From contig NZ_CAMPOV010000001.1 in assembly GCF_946892675.1 (NCBI RefSeq), positions 904,033 through 968,032 on the forward strand: 64,000 nt of DNA, written 5' to 3'. The notes below the pieces were generated by a model that had not been told where the DNA came from, made no database searches, and saw only the letters and a program-made list of their open reading frames with translations. The translations under genes and the position numbers were made by a program. The stretch comes from Arthrobacter sp. Marseille-P9274. GTDB lineage: Bacteria > Actinomycetota > Actinomycetes > Actinomycetales > Micrococcaceae. Positions 18,042 through 28,094 of this stretch are shown piece by piece (positions within the stretch are counted from its first letter, which is position 1; the number at the start of each line of letters is the position of its first letter).

Positions 18042-20414
18042 CTAGAAGGGTGGCGGTGTGGTGTCGGTGAAGGGGTCCGGTGGCGGGGGCGGTGGCGGTG
18101 TGATGCCGTGGGAGATCCAGGACCCGTCCGGGTAGCTGGTGTAGGTCTGTCCGGTCCTGGTTTGGTGGCGGATGACCCCGTGTGGTTCCTGGGTGGTGTG
18201 CCACCCGTCGTTGTGCTTGGACAGGTGGTCGGGTTTGCAGCGCAGGGCGAGGTTGTCCAGTTCGGTTTTGCCGCCGTGTTCCCACGCCTGCGTGTGGTCG
18301 AACTCGCAGTGCTTCCAGTGCGTCCGGCAGCCCAGGCCCCGGCAGGTCCCGTCGCGTAAACGCACGTGGCGTTTGAGCCATTCGGGCGGGTGCCGCATCT
18401 CGCGGGCCACCATCACGGCTTTGTCGTGTTCGTCGGTGATGACCGGCAGCCACGTTTTCGCCAGGCCCGCGATCCTTCGCGCCATCCCGGGCGGGATCGG
18501 CCCGTACCCGGCCAGCTCGCCCGGCTCGTCCCCGCCCGCTGCGGTCGCCAGCGGGATCGTCACCGCGACAAACGCCTTCACGTTCCCGCCGCCCCACACC
18601 TCACCGGCACAGGCAGCACCGGCAACGGCGTCACCGACCTGGGCGGCGGCACCGGCAGCGGGGTCACCGGCCGCGGCGCCGAAGCGGCCGTCCGTGACGC
18701 CGGCGAGCGTGTCCGTTCCGGCCCCGTTCCCGCCGGCCGGCGGGAGGACGGCGGCCCTGAAATCCGTCCCGCTCCCCACCCCGTTCCTGTTTCCGTTTCC
18801 GGGCGCCGAGCCGCGGCTGCTGCCGCCGTCGGCAAGGCCGTCGGTTCCGTTGGCGGCGGGGGCTGCCGGGGTGAGGGGTCGGAGGCAGAGGTCGGTGAAG
18901 ACGTCGGCGCGCAGTTGGGCCAGGGTGCGGGTTTCCCCGTCGAGGGTTTTCAGGTGTTTCGCGTGCTCCTGCACCAGGTTGTAGACGGCCATCGCGGTAT
19001 CCGCGCCGGTATGCACGCTCAGTTCGGCCATCCCGTCCTCCTGCGGCCGGAACCAGAGCCCGCGGTGCTCCATCGCCCTCGTATGCCGTTCGTCCAGGGT
19101 CTGCGGGTGCAGCCGGTGCCGTGCCGTCCGGGCCCGGTCCTGCACGGTCTCGCGGACCACGTGCTCCGCCTCCGGCAAAACCGCCTGCTCGTACTCGGCC
19201 AGTACGGCGGCGGGCAGGTCGCGGGAGCCGCGCACGATCGCACTCGCCCGCCCCAAATCCACCCGCCCTTCGCCCATCGCCGCCACCGTGCCCGGGAAGT
19301 GCCCGCAGAGCTGGACCGCGTCCGCCAGCTGCGGGGCCAGCGTGTTCCGGGACTGGTGCAGGTGCGCGCTGAGCTCCTTCACCGTGCCCTGCTCGTAGCC
19401 CTCCGGGCCCATCAGCGGGGACCCGGGCTCGGTCCGGCGGCCGGCGAACTCGGCCAGCCCGACCACCCGCAGCGACTGCAACCACGCCGTGGCCTTCTCC
19501 ACCGCGGCCAGGTACTCCAGCAGCACCCCGTCAGAGAGTCCGGACAGGTCCTGCCGCGCCAAAATGACGGCCAGATCCAGGGGTGCGATGTCCCGCCACG
19601 CCTGAAACCACTCCACCGGACCGTGCTCCACCAACGCCGGCGGCTTCGGCCGGGCCGCCTCCCTGGCCCGCTCCCGCTCCACCCGCCGGGCCGGCGACAA
19701 CGCCCAATCCGGCACCTCATCCCCATCCCCAGCCTCACCCGCCGCCGGTACCGGCTCGGACGCTGCCAGGGGATCAGCGGAAACGGGCTCCGCCCGACCG
19801 GACGCAGCCAGGGGAGGTTCGGCCGTGTGTTGTGGGCCCGGGGTTCCGGTTTCCTCGGCGGGCGGAGAAGGAACAGGGATTGCGGCGGCGCCAGCTCCAG
19901 AGGGAGCCTGAGGCGCCGCAGGGTCGACTTGGGGCCCTACGGGTTGAGCTTCACCCTGGGATGGGCTCGGCTCTCGATCAGCCTGCGGCAGGGCTGGCGC
20001 GGACCTCATCTCGCCTTCGCTGGGTGCGGAAACCGATGCGACTCCTTTGTCAGACGCTTCTGGCCCCGGGACATCCTGTGAATAGCCGCTCTCGCCGTCC
20101 GTGGCAGGTGCAGGCGTATTAGAAACCGGGCCCGTTGCTGAGGCGTCGGGCTCCTCGTCGTTCGGCCCGTCGATGGGAACAGTAATTCCGCCGTCCTTCT
20201 TACCGGCGGCGATGGCGCGGTTGCTTCGGCGCGGTGAGGGGTCGTGGGGTTTCGTTGGGCGGGTGCCACTGCCGGGGTACATGCTGCGCAGCCACTGCTC
20301 GAGCAGGGCCTTATGCAGCTGATATTCGAAGACGGAGAAGCGGCCCTCACGAGTGAGCGCGGGCGCGGGACTGAACATCCACGCCTCATACCGTTCCTCT
20401 GGAACCTTTTCCAT
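18042..20414 (-). CDS. DUF222 domain protein with C-terminal HNH nuclease motif
   Basis: 790 residues, of the REP13E12/DUF222 family that is multicopy in Arthrobacter and mycobacteria. The N-terminus (1-230) is Pro/Glu/Ala-rich and poorly conserved. DUF222 covers roughly 250-490 (EWFQAWRDIAPLDLAVILARQ through VYNLVQEHAKHLKTLDGETR). After another variable linker, the HNH domain reads RDGTCRGLGCRTHWKHCEFD followed by HTQAWEHGGKTELDNLALRC and KPDHLSKHNDGW, with the Cys/His and Asn expected for metal binding. It ends in a polyproline tail. Role is unknown; family copies behave as repetitive, possibly mobile, nuclease genes. GTGGGGAC precedes the ATG. Confidence 0.85.
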   Translation of the reverse strand: MEKVPEERYEAWMFSPAPALTREGRFSVFEYQLHKALLEQWLRSMYPGSGTRPTKPHDPSPRRSNRAIAAGKKDGGITVPIDGPNDEEPDASATGPVSNTPAPATDGESGYSQDVPGPEASDKGVASVSAPSEGEMRSAPALPQADREPSPSQGEAQPVGPQVDPAAPQAPSGAGAAAIPVPSPPAEETGTPGPQHTAEPPLAASGRAEPVSADPLAASEPVPAAGEAGDGDEVPDWALSPARRVERERAREAARPKPPALVEHGPVEWFQAWRDIAPLDLAVILARQDLSGLSDGVLLEYLAAVEKATAWLQSLRVVGLAEFAGRRTEPGSPLMGPEGYEQGTVKELSAHLHQSRNTLAPQLADAVQLCGHFPGTVAAMGEGRVDLGRASAIVRGSRDLPAAVLAEYEQAVLPEAEHVVRETVQDRARTARHRLHPQTLDERHTRAMEHRGLWFRPQEDGMAELSVHTGADTAMAVYNLVQEHAKHLKTLDGETRTLAQLRADVFTDLCLRPLTPAAPAANGTDGLADGGSSRGSAPGNGNRNGVGSGTDFRAAVLPPAGGNGAGTDTLAGVTDGRFGAAAGDPAAGAAAQVGDAVAGAACAGEVWGGGNVKAFVAVTIPLATAAGGDEPGELAGYGPIPPGMARRIAGLAKTWLPVITDEHDKAVMVAREMRHPPEWLKRHVRLRDGTCRGLGCRTHWKHCEFDHTQAWEHGGKTELDNLALRCKPDHLSKHNDGWHTTQEPHGVIRHQTRTGQTYTSYPDGSWISHGITPPPPPPPDPFTDTTPPPF

Positions 20415-20533
20415 GTCCCCACGCTATAAGCCGCTACTGACAGATTCGGCCCGGATTTTTCAGTTGTGGAGAAGTAAGCCAACCGATGTCTACGTGGAGG
20501 GCAAAAACGGGGTGGCCGGAGGAGTCCGAACCC

Positions 20534-20830
20534 GGGGAGGTGTTCGGAAGCCAGATCTTCGGGTGCAGGGTGGCCGCTGAGGCCGGGGAGGTGTTCGGAA
20601 GCCAGGTGGCCGGGGTGCAGGGTAGCCCGTCGAGCTCGGGGAGGCGTTCGGAAGCAAGGTGGCCGGGTCGCCGGGGTGCAGGGTAGCCCGTCGAGCTCGG
20701 GGAGGCGTTCGGAAGCAAGGTGGCCGGGTCGCCGGGGTGCAGGGCAGCCCGCCGAGCTCGGGAGGCCTTCTGAAGCCAGGTCTCCGGGGTGCACGGCAGC
20801 CCGCTGGCCCGGGGAGGTGGCACGGGCGGT
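20534..20830. repeat. Minisatellite of about 51-61 bp units
   Basis: Six starts of GGGGAGG-N-GTTCGGAAGC-like units lie at 20534, 20585, 20638, 20699, 20760 and 20811. The copies at 20638-20698 and 20699-20759 are near-exact 61-mers; the outer copies are diverged. This array fills most of the 494-bp space between the DUF222 gene and the next gene, and I see no coding sequence in it. Confidence 0.85.
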
Positions 20831-20908
20831 CGCCCGGGATGGGTGAACCTGCCGCGGGCGGCATTGAGCCCGTGCCGGGTGCATGCCACCATGTAATGGT
20901 GAGCGGCG

Positions 20909-21616
20909 ATGAATGAGCTCTTCTCGGATGGTTTTCCCTGGTGGATGATCTGGGTGGGCTTCGCCGTGTTCTCAGGTATGGGGCAGAAGTTCCACCGCAG
21001 TCGCCGGAAACACCTGAAGCACAAGGCACGCCGCGAGGCGGAGGCGCGTGCTGAGCGTGAGCGCAGGGACAGCGCGGCGGCATGGCTGGACCAGCTTCGC
21101 CGTGACACGGCAGCAGTCATGGCGGATCATGCTGCCGTGAACGCCCGCTGGCTGGAGTACGAGCTAGACGTGGCCAAGCTGATCGACTATCCGATGATGT
21201 CGGACGTGCGCGAACCCCTCACGGTTGGGTTCCTCCGGGCCAAGCGCGCCGCGGATGGGCTGAGGCCGGCCGTCGCGGAGGACATCTCCACGGCGGAACG
21301 GCTGCAGGAGTACCGCGATGCCGTGCGTGCCTACGAGGTTGCGTTCGAGATTGCCGAGCGGGAGGCCCGCCGGATCAAGGATCAGCACTTCAGCGGTCCG
21401 GAGCGCCAGCGGCTCAATACTGCCCGGCGGCTGCTGACCATTGCTGTGGACAGCGCAGGCACCTCGGCTGAACGTCAATTGGCGTACCGTCGGGCGCGGA
21501 AGGAACTGGACGGGCTGCTAGCCCTGCCACCGGAGGCCGTGGCGGCGCTCGAGCGGCGGGTGGCTCCGCAGTTGGCGCCGCTGCGGGACGGGCCGGACAG
21601 CGCCCGCACGTCGTAG
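20909..21616 (+). CDS. Small membrane-anchored coiled-coil protein, function unknown
   Basis: 235 residues. A single N-terminal hydrophobic stretch (FPWWMIWVGFAVFSGMG, about 9-25) is followed by a strongly basic segment (KFHRSRRKHLKHKARREAEAR) and then a long, charged, mainly helical region. Positive charges directly after the helix suggest the body is cytoplasmic. No known domain is recognised. It begins just after a minisatellite and ends just before another repeat cluster. Confidence 0.65.
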   Translation: MNELFSDGFPWWMIWVGFAVFSGMGQKFHRSRRKHLKHKARREAEARAERERRDSAAAWLDQLRRDTAAVMADHAAVNARWLEYELDVAKLIDYPMMSDVREPLTVGFLRAKRAADGLRPAVAEDISTAERLQEYRDAVRAYEVAFEIAEREARRIKDQHFSGPERQRLNTARRLLTIAVDSAGTSAERQLAYRRARKELDGLLALPPEAVAALERRVAPQLAPLRDGPDSARTS

Positions 21617-21647
21617 CCGTTGTGCAGGACGCTGGGCCGTCTCCGCT

Positions 21648-21795
21648 TGCTGGGCTGACTGGCTGGTGCCATCAGCGGCTGCGCTGGCTGGAGGGCTTGG
21701 CTGCTTGTGGCGCTGACTGGCGGGCTTGGCTGCTTGTGGCGCTGACAGGAGGGCCTGGCCATGCTGGGCTGACTAGCTGGTGCCATCAGCCGCTG
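21648..21795. repeat. Nested direct repeats in the spacer before the GNAT gene
   Basis: A 34-bp sequence starting TGCTGGGCTGACTGGCTGG occurs at 21648-21681 and, with two mismatches, at 21762-21795. Between them a 25-bp sequence starting GGGCTTGGCTGCTTGTGG occurs at 21693-21717 and again at 21722-21746. No gene is seen between 21617 and 21921. Confidence 0.85.
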
Positions 21796-21921
21796 GCTGG
21801 AGGGCCTGGCCGGCCGGGGCTGCCGAGACCCTCACTGGGCGCTGCCGGGGGTGAGGCAGAATGGAACGGCGGCAGGCCGCCGTCGTACTTCCACCGATTG
21901 CCGAAGGACCTTAGCCGCTTC

Positions 21922-22455
21922 ATGAGCATCACCATCCGCCCCGCGACTGCAGCCGATTACGACGACGTTGCCCGGATTACCCGCCAGGCGTACCTTTCCG
22001 GCGGGCATCTGCGCGAGGAAGACGAATACCTTGAGACCTTGGGTGACGTTGCCCACCGTGCCGAGCATGCGATCGTGTGGGTGGCCGAGGTGGACGGGCG
22101 GATCGCCGGCTCGGTCGCGCTGACGCTGGAGGGCCAGGAGTACTCGGACATCGCCCGCCCGGGGGAGCTGGAGTTCAGGATGCTTGCGGTGGATCCGCAG
22201 CTGCAGCGCGGCGGCGTGGGACGGGCGATGGTGCAGGCCATCCTCGATTATGCGCAGACCCTTCCCGGCATCCACTCGGTGAGCCTGACCAGTGTGGACA
22301 ACATGCGCGGCGCCCACCGGCTCTACGAATCGCTCGGGTTCGTCCGCGAGCCCGGGCGCGACTGGAAGGTGCCGGACGAGGATATTGCGCTGCTGGTGTT
22401 CGTGAAGCCGCTGGCCTGCTGTGCAGCGCGCCCGGCCGATCCGGCGCGCCAGTAG
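21922..22455 (+). CDS. GNAT-family N-acetyltransferase
   Basis: 177 residues, a single GNAT fold that transfers an acetyl group from acetyl-CoA to an amine. It begins SITIRPATAADYDDVARITR; the acetyl-CoA binding loop is LAVDPQLQRGGVGRAMVQAI (about 90-109), followed by SLTSVDNMRGAHRLYESLGF, the usual end of the fold. The acceptor is unknown. The start at 21922 is chosen because family members begin with this motif; the frame stays open upstream through repetitive DNA. The gatCAB operon starts 41 bases later with its own promoter-like box. Confidence 0.88.
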   Translation: MSITIRPATAADYDDVARITRQAYLSGGHLREEDEYLETLGDVAHRAEHAIVWVAEVDGRIAGSVALTLEGQEYSDIARPGELEFRMLAVDPQLQRGGVGRAMVQAILDYAQTLPGIHSVSLTSVDNMRGAHRLYESLGFVREPGRDWKVPDEDIALLVFVKPLACCAARPADPARQ

Positions 22456-22458
22456 ACT
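22453..22458 (+). promoter_or_regulatory. -10 box of the gatCAB operon
   Basis: TAGACT lies 38 bases before the gatC ATG, overlapping the last codon and stop of the GNAT gene. A GTAGGAG ribosome-binding site follows at the expected distance from the ATG. Confidence 0.4.
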
Positions 22459-22496
22459 GGTTGGTAGAAAACCCAATCAATCCGCGTAGGAGACTC

Positions 22497-22793
22497 ATGT
22501 CTGAGATCAACCGTGAGGCCGTGGCGCATCTAGCGCGGCTGGCCCACATTGAGATGACCGACGCTGAGCTGGACCGTATGGCCGGCGAGCTCGATGTCAT
22601 CGTTGACTCGATCAAATCCGTCCAGGAGGCCGCCGGCGACGACGTGCCGGCCACATCCCACCCGATCCCGCTGACCAACGTGTTCCGCGAAGACGTTGTC
22701 GGCGAGACGCTGACCAACGAGCAGGCGCTGTCCGGCGCGCCGGATTCGGCCGACGGCCGCTTCAAGGTCCCCGCCATCCTGGACGAGGAGTAA
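22497..22793 (+). CDS. gatC: Asp-tRNA(Asn)/Glu-tRNA(Gln) amidotransferase subunit C
   Basis: 98-residue scaffold subunit of GatCAB, which turns misacylated Glu-tRNA(Gln) or Asp-tRNA(Asn) into the correct amide. It begins [20 protein letters not shown] and has the conserved [15 protein letters not shown]. GatC wraps around GatA and stabilises its contact with GatB. GGAG lies six bases upstream of the ATG. gatA starts four bases after its stop. Confidence 0.96.
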   Translation: MSEINREAVAHLARLAHIEMTDAELDRMAGELDVIVDSIKSVQEAAGDDVPATSHPIPLTNVFREDVVGETLTNEQALSGAPDSADGRFKVPAILDEE

Positions 22794-22797
22794 AGAC

Positions 22798-24323
<1,526 letters not shown>

Positions 24324-24324
<1 letters not shown>

Positions 24325-25838
24325 TGACCGCTGTTACGGACGAAATCCTGTCCTTCGATGAGGCCATGGAGAAGTACGACCCGGTGCTCGGTTTCGAGGT
24401 CCACGTGGAGCTCAACACCAAGACCAAGATGTTCTCCGCCGCCCCGAACATCTTCGGCGACGAACCGAACACTGCCGTCTCCCCGGTGGACCTCGGCCTG
24501 CCGGGTGTGCTGCCGGTGGTCAACAAGGCCGCGGTCGAATACTCGATCATGATCGGCCTGGCACTGAACTGCAAGATCGCCGAGTCCTGCTTCTTCGCCC
24601 GGAAGAACTACTTCTACCCGGACACCCCGAAGAACTTCCAGACCTCCCAGTACGAGGACCCGATCTGCTACGACGGCCACCTCGACATCGAACTCGAGGA
24701 CGGCGAGGTGTTCCGCGTCGAGATCGAGCGGGCGCACATGGAAGAGGACGCGGGCAAGCTCACCCACATGGGCGGCGCGACCGGTCGCATCCAGGGCGCC
24801 GAGTACTCGCTGGTGGACTACAACCGCGCCGGCGTGCCGCTGGTCGAGATCGTCACCAAGCCGATCGTCGGAGCCGGCTCCCGCGCACCCGAGCTGGCCA
24901 AAGCGTACGTCGCCGCCATCCGCGAGATCGTGAAGAACCTCGGTGTTTCCGATGCGCGCATGGAACGCGGCAACGTCCGCTGCGACGCCAACGTCTCGCT
25001 GATGCCGAAGGGCACCACGACGTTCGGCACCCGCTCGGAGACCAAGAACGTGAACTCGCTGCGCTCCGTCGAGCGCGCCGTCCGCTTCGAGATCCAGCGG
25101 CACGCCGCGGTGCTGGACTCCGGCGCCAAGGTCACGCAGGAAACCCGGCACTGGCACGAGGACACCCGCAGCACCACCTCAGGCCGGCCCAAGTCGGACG
25201 CGGACGACTACCGCTACTTCCCGGAGCCGGACCTGGTCCCCGTCGTCACCACCCCGGAGTGGATCGAGGAGCTGCGCAGCCGGCTGCCCGAGCCGCCGGC
25301 CGAGCGGCGCAAGAAGCTCAAGGCAGCCTGGGGCTACTCCGACGCGGAGTTCCGCGATGTGCTCAACGCCGGCGTGATGGACGCGATCGAGGAGACCATC
25401 GCCGCCGGTGCTTCCGCCGCCGCCGCCCGCAAGTGGTGGATGGGCGAGATCTCCCGCCGCGCCAAGGAAGCCGAAGTGGATCCGGTGGACGTGGGCGTGA
25501 CCCCCGAGCTGATCGTGGAGCTGGACAAGCTGGTCCAGGCCGGCAAGATCAACGACAAGCTGGCCCGCCAGGTTCTCGACGGCGTCCTCGCCGGCGAAGG
25601 CACGCCCGAGGAAGTCATCGCCAAGCGCGGCCTGGCCGTGGTATCGGACGACGGCCCCCTCCTCGAGGCCATCGACGCTGCCCTCGCCGCCCAGCCCGAC
25701 GTCGCGGAGAAAATCCGCGGCGGCAAGGTCCAGGCCGCCGGCGCCATCGTCGGCGGGGTCATGAAGGCCACCCGGGGACAGGCCGACGCCGGCCGTGTCC
25801 GCGAGCTGATCTTCGAACGCCTCGGCGTCCAGGGGTAA
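24324..25838 (+). CDS. gatB: Asp-tRNA(Asn)/Glu-tRNA(Gln) amidotransferase subunit B
   Basis: 504 residues. GatB binds the misacylated tRNA, activates the side-chain carboxylate with ATP and transfers ammonia. [16 protein letters not shown] opens the GatB cradle domain; [29 protein letters not shown] and the C-terminal YqeY-like helical domain (from about 350, ending [22 protein letters not shown]) are all present. Last gene of the gatCAB operon; a palindromic element begins 20 bases after its stop. Confidence 0.97.
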
Positions 25839-25857
25839 GCCCCGTAGCACCGGACCT

Positions 25858-25933
25858 GCTCCGGTTTGGTCCCGTGCTCCGTTTCGGAGCCGCCGCTCCG
25901 CTTCGAGGTGGAGCGGGAGGACCAAACCGGAGC
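25858..25933. repeat. Palindromic repeat element, copy A
   Basis: Perfect 15-bp arms GCTCCGGTTTGGTCC (25858-25872) and their complement (25919-25933). Inside are two smaller hairpins, 25875-25889 and 25895-25914, the second fitting GCTCC-N3-TCGA-type-GGAGC. It resembles copies near 52.6 and 53.8 kb. Its place just after gatB suits a terminator role. Confidence 0.8.
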
Positions 25934-26032
25934 GGTTGGGTTAAGCCGCAGGACCGGGCGCGGGCCGGCTCCCGCGCCGGCGGGTTCAAGTCGGCGGGAT
26001 CGGCGGGTTCGGCGGCGGGAATAATGGGGGGC

Positions 26033-26932
26033 ATGGCCCTCATGCCCGCAGCAGACCTGGAGATCGATGTCCCGCTGGTGCGGCGGCTGCTCGCCGAGCA
26101 GGCCCCGGACCTTGCGGGGCTGCCGCTGCGGCTGGCGGCGAACGGCTGGGACAACGCCGTGTTCCGTCTCGGCGATGACCTCGCGGTGCGGCTGCCGCGC
26201 CGGGAAGCGGCCGTGCCGCTGCTGCGCAACGAGCAGCGCTGGCTGCCGGAGCTCACCGCGGGGCTGGCCGTCGCGACGCCGGCGCCGCTGCGGTGCGGCG
26301 CCCCGTCGTCGTTCTTCCCCTGGCCGTGGTCCGTGGTCCCGTGGATCGAAGGTACGACGGCGGCACGCGTCTCCCCGGGGCAGCGGCGCCGGGCAGCGGG
26401 CGGCCTGGCGGAGTTCGTGGCCGCGTTCCACCGTCCGGCCCCGCCGGAGGCGCCGCGCAATCCCGTGCGCGGTGTTCCGCTGCCGACCCGGGATCCGCAG
26501 GTGCGCCGGCGGCTCGCGGGCGGGCTGGTCCCGCACGCGGCCCAGGCTGGTCGGTTGTGGCGGGAGCTCAGCGCGGCCCCGCCGTGGACCGGGGAGCCGG
26601 TGTGGCTGCACGGGGACCTGCACCCGGAGAACCTGATCCTGCGCGGGGGCCGGCTCGCGGCGGTGATCGATTTCGGCGACCTGGCAGCGGGGGACCCCGC
26701 CACGGACCTCGCGGCGGCCTGGCTGGTCTTCGACGCGGCCGGGCGGCGCGGCTTCAGGGACCGGATCGACTCGGCGCGCATCGGCTCGGCGGCTGCCGTC
26801 GACGAACCCACGTGGGTCCGCGCGCGGGGCTGGGCGCTGGCCATGGCTACCGCCATGCTGGACGCGTCGGAGGATCATCCGGCAATCCGCAGGATGGGTG
26901 AAGAGGTGCTGACCCAGGTCCTCACGGACTGA
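26033..26932 (+). CDS. Aminoglycoside phosphotransferase-family (APH fold) kinase
   Basis: 299-residue protein-kinase-like enzyme that should phosphorylate a small molecule. The nucleotide-binding N-lobe (LAANGWDNAVFRLGDDLAVRLPRR) carries the ATP lysine equivalent in AVRLPR; the catalytic loop is LHGDLHPENLIL and the metal-binding motif is VIDFGD. The family includes antibiotic kinases, but most chromosomal members in actinobacteria have other or unknown substrates, so resistance should not be assumed. ATG codons at 26024, 26033 and 26042 are all possible starts. Confidence 0.82.
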   Translation: MALMPAADLEIDVPLVRRLLAEQAPDLAGLPLRLAANGWDNAVFRLGDDLAVRLPRREAAVPLLRNEQRWLPELTAGLAVATPAPLRCGAPSSFFPWPWSVVPWIEGTTAARVSPGQRRRAAGGLAEFVAAFHRPAPPEAPRNPVRGVPLPTRDPQVRRRLAGGLVPHAAQAGRLWRELSAAPPWTGEPVWLHGDLHPENLILRGGRLAAVIDFGDLAAGDPATDLAAAWLVFDAAGRRGFRDRIDSARIGSAAAVDEPTWVRARGWALAMATAMLDASEDHPAIRRMGEEVLTQVLTD

Positions 26933-27023
26933 GCCAGCCAGAGGCTCGTGCGGAAGGGCCCTGTTGGGGAGGCCCGGCGGGAGGGGCCGGGGCAACTTGA
27001 GCCGCGGCAGACGGGCGAAGTTG

Positions 27024-28079
27024 TCAGGAGGCCCGTGCGGGGCTGCCGCGGCGGCCCGGCTGGTGGTCGATCACTTCGGCAAAGAGCCGCAGGTGTTCTT
27101 CCGCCATCCGCGCCGCGCTGAAGTAGGTCTCGGTCACCTTGCGGCACCGCGCCCGGTCCAGCGTCTCCGCCTGCTGGAGCGCCGCCGCGAGCTGGTGGTT
27201 CCCGCCGCGCAGGAAGCCGGTCACGCCGTCCTCCACGATCTCCGGCGCGGAGCCTTGCAGCGTGGCGATTACCGGTGTGCCGGCTGCCATGGCTTCGATC
27301 ATTACCATGCCAAAGGGCTCCGGCCACTGGATCGGATTCAGCAGCGCGACGGCGCCGCCCAGCAGACTGTACTTCTCCTCGGCTTTCACCTCGCCGACGA
27401 ACTCGACGGGCGCTTTGACCAGCGGCTTGATGACCGTCTCGAAGTACTCGCGCTCGACATCCTCCGCCACTCGGGCGGCGATGCGCAGCGGCACGTCGGC
27501 CTCGCGGGCGATCTCGATGGCCTGCAGCGGGCCCTTGTCCGGGTGCATGCGGCCCAGGAAGCAGGCATACCCGCCGTCGCCCCGGCCGAGCGGGACGCAT
27601 GAAGCGTCGATGCCGTGGTGGATGACCTGGCGGACGGGAACCTCCGGGGCGGTCATCGCCTGGTGCCGGGAGATGGCGATCAGGGGAGCGTCCTGCGCGA
27701 TGGCCCGGTAGACCGTGCGGAAGGCCCCGTTCAGCGGGCCGTGCGCGGTGGTGACGAGCGGGATGCCGGGCGGGCGGTGGCGGGACAGGGGCCCGGCGAG
27801 GGTGTGGTCGTGGATGATATCGACGACGCCGGCCAGCGCTTCGTGGGCCAGGACCGTATGCGCCAGCTCGTCAACGCCGGCCCCGAGGACGGTCAGCCGC
27901 GCGCCGGGAAGGCCGGGGACTTGCGGGACCGGACAGTCGCTTCCCTCGGCCGCTACCAGCAGGACCTCGTGCCCGGCGGCGAGAAACTCCCTGGCGAGCG
28001 CGTCGATCACGGCTTCGATGCCGCCGTAGCGCGCCGGCGGAACCGTGATCCATGGGGGCGCGACGATGCCGATGCGCAT
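27024..28079 (-). CDS. Family 4 glycosyltransferase (GT-B fold)
   Basis: 351 residues. N-terminal Rossmann half: MRIGIVAPPWITVPPARYGGIEAVIDALAR with the conserved Gly-Gly acceptor loop. C-terminal half: FLGRMHPDKGPLQAIEIA and the nucleotide-sugar site EPFGMVMIEAMAAGTPVIA (GT4 E-x7-E pattern). AGGAG precedes the ATG. The debranching-type gene ends 15 bases upstream, so the two form an operon with this gene second. Donor and acceptor are unknown; the pairing suggests an alpha-glucan or related storage or exported polysaccharide. Confidence 0.88.
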   Translation of the reverse strand: MRIGIVAPPWITVPPARYGGIEAVIDALAREFLAAGHEVLLVAAEGSDCPVPQVPGLPGARLTVLGAGVDELAHTVLAHEALAGVVDIIHDHTLAGPLSRHRPPGIPLVTTAHGPLNGAFRTVYRAIAQDAPLIAISRHQAMTAPEVPVRQVIHHGIDASCVPLGRGDGGYACFLGRMHPDKGPLQAIEIAREADVPLRIAARVAEDVEREYFETVIKPLVKAPVEFVGEVKAEEKYSLLGGAVALLNPIQWPEPFGMVMIEAMAAGTPVIATLQGSAPEIVEDGVTGFLRGGNHQLAAALQQAETLDRARCRKVTETYFSAARMAEEHLRLFAEVIDHQPGRRGSPARAS

Positions 28080-28094
28080 TGCAATACTCCTGCC

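Noticed and set aside
18042-20414. Intact mobile element around the DUF222/HNH gene
   Set aside because: No terminal repeats, target duplications, recombinase or attachment site could be seen around it.
20534-20830. CRISPR array
   Set aside because: Units are contiguous tandem copies of 51-61 bp without constant repeats separated by unique spacers, and no cas gene is present.
26033-26932. Aminoglycoside resistance gene
   Set aside because: The APH fold is broad; no subfamily signature or resistance context is visible.
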